From the NCBI GenBank assembly GCA_965279065.1, contig OZ257134.1:3162001-3226000 (forward strand): a stretch of 64,000 bases of DNA, in the 5' to 3' direction. The notes below the pieces were generated by a model, which saw only the letters and a program-made list of their open reading frames with translations, ran no database searches and was not told the origin of the DNA. Source of the DNA: JAKAXS01 sp965279065. Lineage in GTDB: Bacteria; Pseudomonadota; Alphaproteobacteria; Rhizobiales; Hyphomicrobiaceae. Both the position numbers and the translations under genes were made by a program. Position 1 is the stretch's first letter; the number at the start of each line of letters is the position of its first letter. Below are positions 17,386-25,016 of this stretch, in pieces.

Positions 17386-17419
17386 TGTAGCGGCGTGCTA
17401 TACAAGAACGCTACAGATG
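17386..17419. promoter_or_regulatory. Upstream activator site with extra half-site
   Basis: TGTAGCGGCGTGCTATA (17386-17402) is an imperfect inverted repeat. A further half-site, GCTACAGATG (17410-17419), matches one arm of the 13.4 kb palindrome exactly. It lies upstream of the MFS promoter. Confidence 0.65.
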
Positions 17420-17458
17420 ATGCTCAATAACAGGCGCGGCCATGACGCCGTCGTCGCT

Positions 17459-17866
17459 TCATGTCTCGACAGATGTCTCAGCTGAGCTCCGTCCTTGAGC
17501 TTGCACTGTTAGGCGGGCGCCAGAGCGCGAAGGACGGTGCTTTAGGCTTTGCATACGTAGCCTCATAACCTCCAGCGATAGCGGCTTTATTTCCTCTTCA
17601 TCCAGTGAGAGATCGCGACGTAAACAAAGTGCGACTAAGGCGGCCTTCGTGCGATTGCTACAGCCCAGCGCTTCAAGGAGCGAAGACACGTGTGATTTGA
17701 TCGTGGATTCTCCCACCTCCAGTGCGAACGCAATTTCCTTATTGGAATAACCGAAACTAAGGAGTGCTAGCACATCGCGTTGCCGCGCCGTCACTCGATC
17801 CAGACCAGCCACGTCGGCCGTCATAACGCTATACTCGTCAACCTTCCGCATATCGTCCTCGCCCAC
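17459..17866 (-). CDS. LuxR-type orphan HTH regulator
   Basis: The 135-residue protein consists almost entirely of a LuxR/FixJ DNA-binding domain (LTARQRDVLALLSFGYSNKEIAFALEVGESTIKSHVSSLLEALG, here VTARQ), at residues 24-85, with a polar tail. There is no receiver or ligand-binding domain, so its input is not visible. It lies between phaC and the MFS carrier gene on the same strand. A second, similar single-domain LuxR protein is encoded at 42.7-43.1 kb. Confidence 0.75.
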   Translation of the reverse strand: MGEDDMRKVDEYSVMTADVAGLDRVTARQRDVLALLSFGYSNKEIAFALEVGESTIKSHVSSLLEALGCSNRTKAALVALCLRRDLSLDEEEIKPLSLEVMRLRMQSLKHRPSRSGARLTVQAQGRSSAETSVET

Positions 17867-17952
17867 TGTGCCGACAGAACCTTATCGAGTTCTGTAGCGG
17901 CGTGTTTGCACTCGAGGTGCATAGCAGCAAGAGGCGTGCCACCTCATCGCGT

Positions 17953-19761
17953 TTATCCTTTCATGCGCACATAGCTGCCAGGCGCGTCCTCGAGAGCTTC
18001 GTGGATCGAGGCTGGCTTGCGCGCGGGTACCTGTTCGCCAGATCTTTCTCGAAGCCACGCGATCCAATGAGGCCACCAAGATCCAGGCCATTCTCTCGCC
18101 GACGTCAGCCAGTCGTTGAGGCTCTCTGGCTTGATGTCTGCCCCAGTCCAGAAGCAATACTTGAGCTTTTCAGGAGGATTGACGACGCCGGCAGTATGTC
18201 CAGACGCCGCAAGCACGAATTCGACGTCACCGCCGAACAGCCTCGCGCCTTTGTATACTGAAAACGCAGGTGCGATGTGATCATCTCGCGCGGCCAATTC
18301 GTAGATTGGGAGCTTGACCTCTGCGAGATCTAACCTCTCTCCGCCCAAAAACAGCTCACCCCTCGCGAGGTTATTCTTGAGATAGTACTCCCTCAGATAA
18401 AAGCTGTGATTGGCCGATGCCATACGTGTCGAATCCTGATTCCAATAGAGAAGATCGAACGCCGACGGCTTGCGGCCCATAAGGTAGTTATTGATAACGT
18501 AGGGCCAAATAAGATCGCGGGGTCTCATCATATTGAAGACATTCGCCATCCTTGCTCCATCAAGGAAACCGCGATCGCGCATCATTTGATCGACTGCCTT
18601 CAGATGTTCATCGTCGGTGAACACCAGGAGGTCGCCAGCATTGGTAAAGTCGACTTGCGTAGTCAGCAAGCTAGCCGACTTAAACGGTTGTTTCCCTTTC
18701 GCCGCGAGGTAAGCCAGTGTAGTCGCGGTAAGCGTTCCTCCCACGCAGTAACCCAGGACATTGATTTGATCGACACCGGTTTCCCTGCGGACGACGTCTG
18801 TCGCGGCCAGCACACCTTCGGTTACGTAATCTCCAAACGTTTTGTGAGCCAGTCGCGCATCAGGATTGACCCATGAAATCAGAAATACCGAGACCCCGTT
18901 GTCCAACGCGTGCTTAACAAAGCTTTTAGCCGGCGTCAGATCCAATATGTAGAACTTGTTGATCCATGGCGGCACGACGAGGAGCGGGACTTCGTGTACT
19001 GACGAGGTGGTCGGCGCGTATTGGATCAGCTGGATGACGTCATTTTGAAAGATCACCTTACCGGGAGAAACCGCCAAGTTCTCTCCGACCTCAAAAGCGT
19101 CAACGTCGGTTTGGCTGATCTTGCCCGATGTTTCAAAGTCCGAGACGAAATTTGCGACACCCTGCACTAGATTTCTTGCATTTGTCGCGAGAGTCTCGCG
19201 GATAACCTCCGGATTGAAGAAGGGGAAATTCGAGGGAGCCACCGCACTTGAGAACAAGCGGGTGTAGAATTCGGCCTTACGTCGCTGATGAAGCGATAGG
19301 CCATCCGTGTCGGCCACGACCTTTTCCAGCCAGTTGGTCGTGATTAGATAGGCCTGCTTTAGAAAGTCGAAGTACGCGTTAGACGACCATTCGGGGTCTC
19401 TAAATCGGTTATCTGATGCCCCCGGCTCGGCCACGGCCTGGCTTGGCAGACCTGACGCCCGGTTCACAAATTGTTCGAACAGGGCATAGTAAGATTTCCC
19501 TAAATCAGCTTGAACTTGAGCGAGTTTTTCTGGCTGCGCCGACCATGCCTTAAATACATTGGAGAATGTCTGCGCAGCCATTACAGCTTCGCTCATCGGC
19601 GAATAGGCTCCCGACATTGAGTTGGATTCAGAAACGATCTGAGACCAAGTTCGCAAAGCCCCGTCGAAGGCCGCCAGCAAATTGTGGGAAAGCTCGGAGA
19701 GATCATTGGTCTCAATTGACGTCGCTGCTGACGCTTGACCTTCCAGCGATGGACCCTTCAT
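17953..19761 (-). CDS. phaC: Class I poly(3-hydroxyalkanoate) synthase
   Basis: PhaC polymerises 3-hydroxybutyryl-CoA into PHB granules. The 602-residue protein has the PhaC N-terminal domain and an alpha/beta hydrolase core with the modified lipase box GYCVGGT (nucleophile C339), an Asp in the ARDDHIAP loop and the His in SGHTAGVVNPP. The start at 19761 follows GAGGATTGCTC. The product of the mutase operon is 3-hydroxybutyryl-CoA, its direct substrate, so carbon from the pathway could be stored at once. A sigma54-like sequence lies at 19924-19939, inside the relic upstream. Confidence 0.92.
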   Translation of the reverse strand: MKGPSLEGQASAATSIETNDLSELSHNLLAAFDGALRTWSQIVSESNSMSGAYSPMSEAVMAAQTFSNVFKAWSAQPEKLAQVQADLGKSYYALFEQFVNRASGLPSQAVAEPGASDNRFRDPEWSSNAYFDFLKQAYLITTNWLEKVVADTDGLSLHQRRKAEFYTRLFSSAVAPSNFPFFNPEVIRETLATNARNLVQGVANFVSDFETSGKISQTDVDAFEVGENLAVSPGKVIFQNDVIQLIQYAPTTSSVHEVPLLVVPPWINKFYILDLTPAKSFVKHALDNGVSVFLISWVNPDARLAHKTFGDYVTEGVLAATDVVRRETGVDQINVLGYCVGGTLTATTLAYLAAKGKQPFKSASLLTTQVDFTNAGDLLVFTDDEHLKAVDQMMRDRGFLDGARMANVFNMMRPRDLIWPYVINNYLMGRKPSAFDLLYWNQDSTRMASANHSFYLREYYLKNNLARGELFLGGERLDLAEVKLPIYELAARDDHIAPAFSVYKGARLFGGDVEFVLAASGHTAGVVNPPEKLKYCFWTGADIKPESLNDWLTSAREWPGSWWPHWIAWLRERSGEQVPARKPASIHEALEDAPGSYVRMKG

Positions 19762-19896
19762 GAGCAATCCTCGTCTTTCAAGGAGCTTTATGCACCCCAT
19801 CGGAAGATGCATCTCGCGTCCTTAGTGATTTCAGTACCCGGTTCGCCACCATCGGCATGGACGACGGCGACGAACCGGTAGGTGCAGGCATTGGTC

Positions 19897-20411
19897 CTAC
19901 TTGCCCGAACCCTCGGCATCAAAAGCAAACCTCATGCCAGCATACGCGGTCATGCCAGCCGCCTCATATGCAAAGACTTCTTGATAGTCCTCGTTGAGCT
20001 GATTCTCCACCCGTGCAAAGACTGCAATCTCGGGAGCTACTTGATATGAGGCGGCAGCGTTCACGAGAAGGTGGCCATCGAGCGATGGTTGTCGCTGAAC
20101 CGAAAAACACCGGCGGCGGTAAATGCCTCCGCCGCATTACGCACCTGACGAGCGACCAGTTGCTCTCGCGCAATGACGCTAACCCGACTTGCAACCTTGC
20201 GGATTTGTAGACCGTCCGTCTCATCGCCGGAGGCTGAGGTTTCCACTGGTTGCGATTCGGCTGAAGTCGATGTGGTCGCTGCTGTTCCCTCATTACTCGT
20301 CGATTTGACCGCACGAGGCCGACGCTTTGCCTCCAACGCGGCGCCTTCGACCACGAGCGAAGGTAACTCTGTTATATCCTGCGCCCTGACGATGCCCGGC
20401 AATCTTCCCAC
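19897..20411 (-). pseudogene. TonB-dependent (BtuB-like) receptor with internal deletion
   Basis: The N-terminal part (20411-20064) carries a receptor plug start: LQIRKVASRVSVIAREQLVARQVRNAAEAF, typical of TonB-dependent plugs. The C-terminal part (about 20060-19897) is in another frame and reads the last barrel strands, FARVENQLNEDYQEVFAYEA then GMTAYAGMRFAF and a TAG stop. Around 500 barrel residues are missing, with the junction near 20061-20090. A cobalamin riboswitch sits just upstream, so this was a B12 receptor gene. Its role is presumably taken by btuB at 38.7 kb. Confidence 0.85.
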
Positions 20412-20599
20412 GCTTATGCTGAGCGAAAGACCGAATCAAATCCCCGTGCGAGCGTCACGGGGAGCCACGCAACAGCTTTCGACCACGTGCTTACTCGGCA
20501 CGTTGTTACTCTAGAAGTTCCTATTCTTTGGCATAATTGGCGGAGCCCCAACAGATTGAGAAACAGCCGCCACTACGGGTCACCGTTCCACGCGCTCAC

Positions 20600-20800
20600 C
20601 GCACACAGGGTGGGCAGCTCGCGTCGGCAGGTCTCCTGGCTCGCAGCTCGAAAGTCGCTTCCTACCTTCCCCGACGGTTTGCACTGCCAGTGGTGAAAAG
20701 GAAGAGACTCGCTGCTTACAGTTGCGGGCGCAGTCTCGGACTTGCATGCGTCACGGCAACTCACCGAGTTCTCATCTTAGTCTCGACATGCTCTTGGAGC
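20600..20800 (-). promoter_or_regulatory. Cobalamin riboswitch ahead of the broken receptor
   Basis: On the minus strand the B12 box GAGCCAGGAGACCTGCCGAC (about 20617-20640) ends a complete-looking cobalamin aptamer, with the GCCACTGGCAGTGC segment and the CAACTGTAAGC core all present. It lies about 200 nt upstream of the receptor relic. The aptamer appears undamaged although its target gene is destroyed. Boundaries are approximate. Confidence 0.85.
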
Positions 20801-20977
20801 GGCGAGAAACCGAGCGAAGACATAGCAGGAGCACGGCCCCTTCTTGCAATAAACCAGACAGAGCTTGGAGCAATAAACGGCAGCCGGACTAAGAATGCCT
20901 CACTATCTGGCTAGCCTCGAGTGTGCACGCGGGTGAGCTGGCGACAAGTGTTGCGTTTCGTAAGACATCTGTCGACA

Positions 20978-21003
20978 TCTGTAGCCTGAGAAATCTACAA
21001 GTG
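20978..21003 (+). promoter_or_regulatory. Upstream activator site of the TPP enzyme gene
   Basis: CTGTAGCC and an ATCTACAAG arm form an imperfect inverted repeat with a 10-bp spacing between TGTAG and CTACA. It is about 82 bp upstream of the sigma54 promoter at 21071. Confidence 0.65.
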
Positions 21004-21070
21004 TCACTTTTCGCCGAGCGAGTGCGCCAGACGGAAGCTCGCCGGCCACCCGAGCGGTTCGAAAGTTGTG

Positions 21071-21086
21071 TGGCATGTTGATTGCT
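21071..21086 (+). promoter_or_regulatory. Sigma54 promoter of the TPP enzyme gene
   Basis: TGGCATGTTGATTGCT matches the -24/-12 consensus. It lies only about 40 nt before the ATG at 21125. Confidence 0.75.
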
Positions 21087-21124
21087 GAGCTAAATCGACC
21101 GCCGCGCTGAGAGGCCGAGCGCGC

Positions 21125-22861
21125 ATGGCGACTTGGAGCGCAGCAGCGATGGCCATCACATTTCCTTCTTCAGCAGCCGTGATTGCGCAGTTTCTGCGTC
21201 GACGTGGTATCGATCGCGTATTTGGCCTCTGCGGCGGCCACATCATGCCATTGTGGATGTGTCTCGACGCCGAAGGAATACGCATCATCGACGTGCGCGA
21301 TGAGCGCTCCGCGGTGCACATGGCTCAAGCCCACGCGGAGATCACGGGTCAATTAGGAGTCGCGCTCGTGACCGCCGGCCCTGGCGTCACCAACGCCATG
21401 ACAGGAATCGCCAACGCTAACGCCTCTAAAGCGCCTGTCCTCATATTGTCCGGCATGACCCCGTCCGAACAGGAAAATCGCGGAGGTCTACAAGACCTTA
21501 ATCACACACTCCTGCTGAGCTCGATAACGCGATATGCGCGAACGGTCCGCGTGCCTGATCGCGTATTGCCTGAGCTTAATGAAGCCGCCGAACGCGCGTA
21601 CGGCCGCGGCGGCGATCCGGGTCCTGTCTATCTCGACTTTCCAACAGATACGCTGCGAGCGCTGGTCTCCATACCGACCATACTGGACGAATATTTCGAC
21701 TACCGCCCAAAACAAGCTCAGCCCCCCTGCCGCCTAGCTGTGGCTGGAGCCGTCGATCATTTGTTCAAAGCAAAACGACCACTCGTGATTTCAGGACGTG
21801 GTGCAAGGTCAGCAGCAGCCGAGCTCATAGTCCTTCTCGATCTGCTCAAACCGGCTTATCTCGACACGGGGGAAAGTAGAGGCCTGATTCCCGAGGATCA
21901 TCGTTCAGTCGTCTCGGCACTACGGGCAAAAGCCATGTACGAGGCGGACGCGATACTCACTGTCGGCCGTCGCCTAGATTTCCAGCTCGCTTACGGCTCC
22001 CCCGCTGTCTTCGGCGACGCCATATTTGTGCGCATCGCCGACGCTCCCTCAGAGCTCCGTGATAACCGGCGCGGCATTGTCGAGATCCTCGCCGACCCGG
22101 CTTTGACACTTGCGGCGCTTAACGAAGAGATGCGTCTAAGACCATTAATTCCGGATCGAGATTGGGTCAGTCGCCTTCGGGTAGAACACATCGCTCGGGT
22201 TAGTCGACATGTCGAGACGTTGAAAGCCATCCCGACTGATGAGAATGGCAGGATTCATCCGAACTTCTTGTTGGCCACGTTGCAAGAGAAGCTGGACCGG
22301 GATTGTATACTTTGTCTTGACGGCGGCGACTTCCTCAGTTTCGCCCGCGTGGGGCTCACGAGCTCAACGGTCCTGGACCCGGGACCTTTTGGCTGCATCG
22401 GTGTTGGTCTGCCGTATGGTATTGCAGCATCCTTAGCCTATCCCGACAGGCAAGTCGTAGTCGCCACGGGCGACGGATCTTTTGGTTTCAACGCGATGGA
22501 GATTGACACCGCGGTACGTCATCGCGCTTCTCCTCTGATCGTAGTCGCCAACAACGGCGCATGGCAGATCGAGGTTCATGACCAGCAGTCGAATTACGGC
22601 AAGGTCGTCGGCACGAAGCTACGCACCTCGGATTATGCTGGCATGGCTCGCGCATTGGGCATGTACGCCGAACGGGTTGATACTGTTGCTGGCCTTCCTG
22701 CAGCAATCGACAGGGCGCTTGCTAACCGTCCTGCGTTGCTCGACGTACTTGTCTCTCCGATCGCCGTTTCTGCCGACGCCAAGTCCGGTCTTGCAACGGT
22801 TCCCGATCTGCAGGCGCTGGTAGCATGGGAAATTGCTGAGAAGGCGTGGCGCGAACCTTAA
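21125..22861 (+). CDS. Thiamine diphosphate-dependent enzyme, 2-hydroxyacyl-CoA lyase/acetolactate synthase family
   Basis: The 578-residue protein has the three-domain TPP layout: an N-terminal Pyr domain with the activating Glu in VRDERSAVHMA, a central domain, and a C-terminal PP domain with GDGSFGFNAMEIDTA...NNGAW, the GDG-N metal site. ALS, oxalyl-CoA decarboxylase and 2-hydroxyacyl-CoA lyases (HACL) share this fold. In this setting two roles are plausible: cleaving 2-hydroxyisobutyryl-CoA to acetone and formyl-CoA, as described for actinobacterial HACL, or an acetolactate-type condensation paired with the IlvC-like protein. The sequence alone does not decide. It has its own sigma54 promoter, so it belongs to the regulon. 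Confidence 0.85.
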   Translation: MATWSAAAMAITFPSSAAVIAQFLRRRGIDRVFGLCGGHIMPLWMCLDAEGIRIIDVRDERSAVHMAQAHAEITGQLGVALVTAGPGVTNAMTGIANANASKAPVLILSGMTPSEQENRGGLQDLNHTLLLSSITRYARTVRVPDRVLPELNEAAERAYGRGGDPGPVYLDFPTDTLRALVSIPTILDEYFDYRPKQAQPPCRLAVAGAVDHLFKAKRPLVISGRGARSAAAELIVLLDLLKPAYLDTGESRGLIPEDHRSVVSALRAKAMYEADAILTVGRRLDFQLAYGSPAVFGDAIFVRIADAPSELRDNRRGIVEILADPALTLAALNEEMRLRPLIPDRDWVSRLRVEHIARVSRHVETLKAIPTDENGRIHPNFLLATLQEKLDRDCILCLDGGDFLSFARVGLTSSTVLDPGPFGCIGVGLPYGIAASLAYPDRQVVVATGDGSFGFNAMEIDTAVRHRASPLIVVANNGAWQIEVHDQQSNYGKVVGTKLRTSDYAGMARALGMYAERVDTVAGLPAAIDRALANRPALLDVLVSPIAVSADAKSGLATVPDLQALVAWEIAEKAWREP

Positions 22862-23283
22862 GTCAGATCGACGCATCCGGCCTTCCCGTGTGTGATCAAG
22901 GTAAGCCAAGCATCGCGCGAGAAGTGACAGACATCGCCAGCTCATAGAGTTGCGCCCACCATGAGTGGCCCTGTCCCACTTGGCGGCGCCGCACAGACCG
23001 TCGCGACGCAGCTGACCGTTAAACCTGTGCCAGGCGTTTCACGTCCATCGGACCTGGTCGCTTGCCGGTGCGGCCGGTATTCAAGCTCTTCGAAAGAGTA
23101 TCGCCGGCCGACTATTGGGATAGCCGGCCGACGCACCGCTTGCAGTCTCCGAGCCCGGAGCCAAGCAACGTCTTCGGTCCGCAACGCGATATTAAACTGC
23201 CCCGGGAGAAGCCGGCCCGTGCGAGACCGGAAGTTATCGAAAGCAGAGTTATCGCATTGCATCTCGTCGACGACCGGAAGGAA

Positions 23284-23299
23284 CGCAAGTGATATGCCA
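23284..23299 (-). promoter_or_regulatory. Orphan sigma54 promoter
   Basis: On the minus strand TGGCATATCACTTGCG has exact spacing. It points towards the 3' end of the TPP enzyme gene, antisense to it, with no recognised gene in between. Confidence 0.62.
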
Positions 23300-23369
23300 A
23301 TTGTGGTGCCGGCTAAATCATTGTGGAACATCGACTTATTCTCACTAGCGACAATCCGGTCGCAACAAG

Positions 23370-23388
23370 TGTAGCCTTCAGCGCGACA
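23370..23388 (-). promoter_or_regulatory. Upstream activator site of the orphan promoter
   Basis: The site TGTAGCCTTCAGCGCGACA shares its first 11 bases with the site before the aldehyde dehydrogenase gene and has the same TGT-N13-ACA length. It is about 80 bp upstream of the promoter at 23284-23299. Confidence 0.55.
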
Positions 23389-23423
23389 GCTGCGACACCA
23401 GGCACTCCAAATCTGGCCGTAGA

Positions 23424-24410
23424 CTACAGATTCCGCATCATGGAACGGAGTTTTGAGCCGACGTCCTCGATGGGATGCTGACTGTGAAGACGTCGCATGG
23501 ATTTGAAACTAGGTTGGCCGACCTTGCACTCCTGCATCCAATCCCGCGTGAACTTACCGGTTTGAATGTCGCGCAGGACACGTTTCATTTCTGCTTTGGT
23601 GTGTTCCGTTATTATGCGGGGCCCCGTTACATACTCGCCGTACTCGGCCGTGTTGGAAATCGAATCGTTCATGTCGCAGATGCCTCGCTTATAGACTAGA
23701 TCGACAATGAGTTTGACCTCGTGCAGACACTCAAAATAGGCGATCTCCGGAGCATAGCCCGCTTCAACTAAGGTCTCAAAGCCTGCTCGTATGAGTTCGA
23801 TGAGTCCACCGCAGAGAACGGCCTGTTCGCCGAAAAGATCGGACTCGCATTCCTCTCTGAAGGTAGTCTCGATGACTCCTGACCGCGTGCCTCCTATGGC
23901 ACCCGCATATGACAAGGCTATCGCATGGGCTCGACCGGACGCGTCATGCTGGACTGCTATGAGACAAGGTACGCCGCTACCCCTTTCATATTCGCTTCGA
24001 ACGTTGTGTCCGGGCCCTTTCGGGGCAATCATGATCACATCCAGCGTTGCTTTCGGCTCAATTAAGTTGAAGTGCACGTTCAGGCCGTGCGCAAAAGCGA
24101 GTGCCGCACCATCCCTGATATGAGGCTCTATTTCGGACTTGTATATATCGGCCTGAAGCTCATCAGGCGCGGCAAGCATTAGGACATCTGCCCAAGCCGC
24201 TGCTTGTTCCACAGTCGAGGTCGGTAGCCCGTCGGCCTCTGCGGTAGCGATGGTCGTCGATCGCTTCCGGAGCGCGATCCGCAACTGTGTCACGCCAGAA
24301 TCGCGCAAGTTCAACGCATGCGCCCGCCCTTGGCTGCCGTATCCAACGATTGCCACCTTGCAGTCCCGCATTAAATTCACGTCGGCATCAGCTTCGTAGT
24401 ACACGCGCAT
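23424..24410 (-). CDS. IlvC-like ketol-acid reductoisomerase (second-copy type)
   Basis: Class I KARI enzymes carry out alkyl migration and NADPH reduction on 2-acetolactate. The 328-residue protein starts MRVYYEADADVNL at 24410. The frame is open to 24572, but that extension is Arg/Ser-rich and unlike the family. Visible are the GYGSQGRAHALNLRDSG dinucleotide fold, the Mg-binding region in ECESDLFGEQAVLCGG, the FECLHE segment and the serine of ISNTAEYGEY. It is the last gene of the mutase operon, which is an odd place for a housekeeping ilvC. It may act on a branched 2-hydroxy-3-keto acid made by the TPP enzyme. That is inference. Confidence 0.85.
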   Translation of the reverse strand: MRVYYEADADVNLMRDCKVAIVGYGSQGRAHALNLRDSGVTQLRIALRKRSTTIATAEADGLPTSTVEQAAAWADVLMLAAPDELQADIYKSEIEPHIRDGAALAFAHGLNVHFNLIEPKATLDVIMIAPKGPGHNVRSEYERGSGVPCLIAVQHDASGRAHAIALSYAGAIGGTRSGVIETTFREECESDLFGEQAVLCGGLIELIRAGFETLVEAGYAPEIAYFECLHEVKLIVDLVYKRGICDMNDSISNTAEYGEYVTGPRIITEHTKAEMKRVLRDIQTGKFTRDWMQECKVGQPSFKSMRRLHSQHPIEDVGSKLRSMMRNL

Positions 24411-24471
24411 ATGAGTCTCCGCTTCACGGCCATGGGCTCGCGTCAATTTGGTTGCAGCTCTAGAGAATGAC

Positions 24472-25005
24472 CTAGCGCGTCTCGATAGCGGCCGCGATCT
24501 TGAGGAACTGTTCAAGACGCTCGAGATAGGCCTCGGCGATCTCGCCCGACAACACGATGACGCCCGCTGCACCGATCGCGTTGTTCCAGGATAGAACCTC
24601 AGACAACTGTCGGCGGGCGCGTCGACTTAAAACCGCGACTAGGTATACAAACCTGGCGGAGAGCGGACCATTCGCCAGCTGCGTTTCCTCGACTCGAACA
24701 GAAGGGTCGGAAATCGCTGCCAGCATCTCCTCAATCCTCAGGAGGTGTTTCTCAGACAGGATCGGACTTGGCGCCAGGCCCAGCTGGTCGCACATCTGAC
24801 AGATATCGTGCTGGATCGTCGGTATGTGCCGTTTCAATTCTCGCGACGTGACCATAGAAGCGATCACGCCCATCCAAGCATTGAGCTCAGTAAGCGTTTC
24901 TTGGAGGGTGATGAGGAGGGAGTCGCGATCGACCCGGATGCGATTGCCAAGGACCACCACGTCCCCACCGTCACCGCCAACCTTACGAGCAATGTGGTCC
25001 TTCAC
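24472..25005 (-). CDS. PduO-type ATP:cob(I)alamin adenosyltransferase
   Basis: The enzyme would transfer the 5'-deoxyadenosyl group of ATP to cob(I)alamin, giving coenzyme B12 for the mutase. The 177-residue product (GTG start at 25005 behind AGAGGAGGAAATC) shows the N-terminal GGDGGDVVVLGNRIRVDRDS, a divergent form of the TGDxGTT-x-LGxGxRVxKDS ATP loop, then ELNAWMG, QHDICQMCDQLG, and a C-terminal helix bundle ending EAYLERLEQFLKIAAA, the counterpart of LNRLSDxLFxxAR. The RRAER motif appears as RRARR. The sequence is clearly divergent, so it may be specialised for this mutase or MeaB partner. Confidence 0.78.
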   Translation of the reverse strand: MKDHIARKVGGDGGDVVVLGNRIRVDRDSLLITLQETLTELNAWMGVIASMVTSRELKRHIPTIQHDICQMCDQLGLAPSPILSEKHLLRIEEMLAAISDPSVRVEETQLANGPLSARFVYLVAVLSRRARRQLSEVLSWNNAIGAAGVIVLSGEIAEAYLERLEQFLKIAAAIETR

Positions 25006-25016
25006 GATTTCCTCCT

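Larger units (their letters stand above)
22862..23423. other. Intergenic stretch with promoter but no recognised gene
   Basis: Frames of up to 129 codons (minus 23331-22942) exist but resemble no family I know. A sigma54 promoter and an activator site on the minus strand lie inside it, so a transcript is expected here. Confidence 0.4.

Noticed and set aside
17953..18261. Plus-strand frame at the 3' end of phaC
   Set aside because: It is antisense to well-conserved PhaC sequence and has no independent support.
20513..20525. GAAGTTCCTATTC, identical to one arm of the yeast FLP target (FRT)
   Set aside because: Only one 13-bp arm is present, with no inverted second arm or 8-bp spacer. It is not a functional site and is most likely chance.
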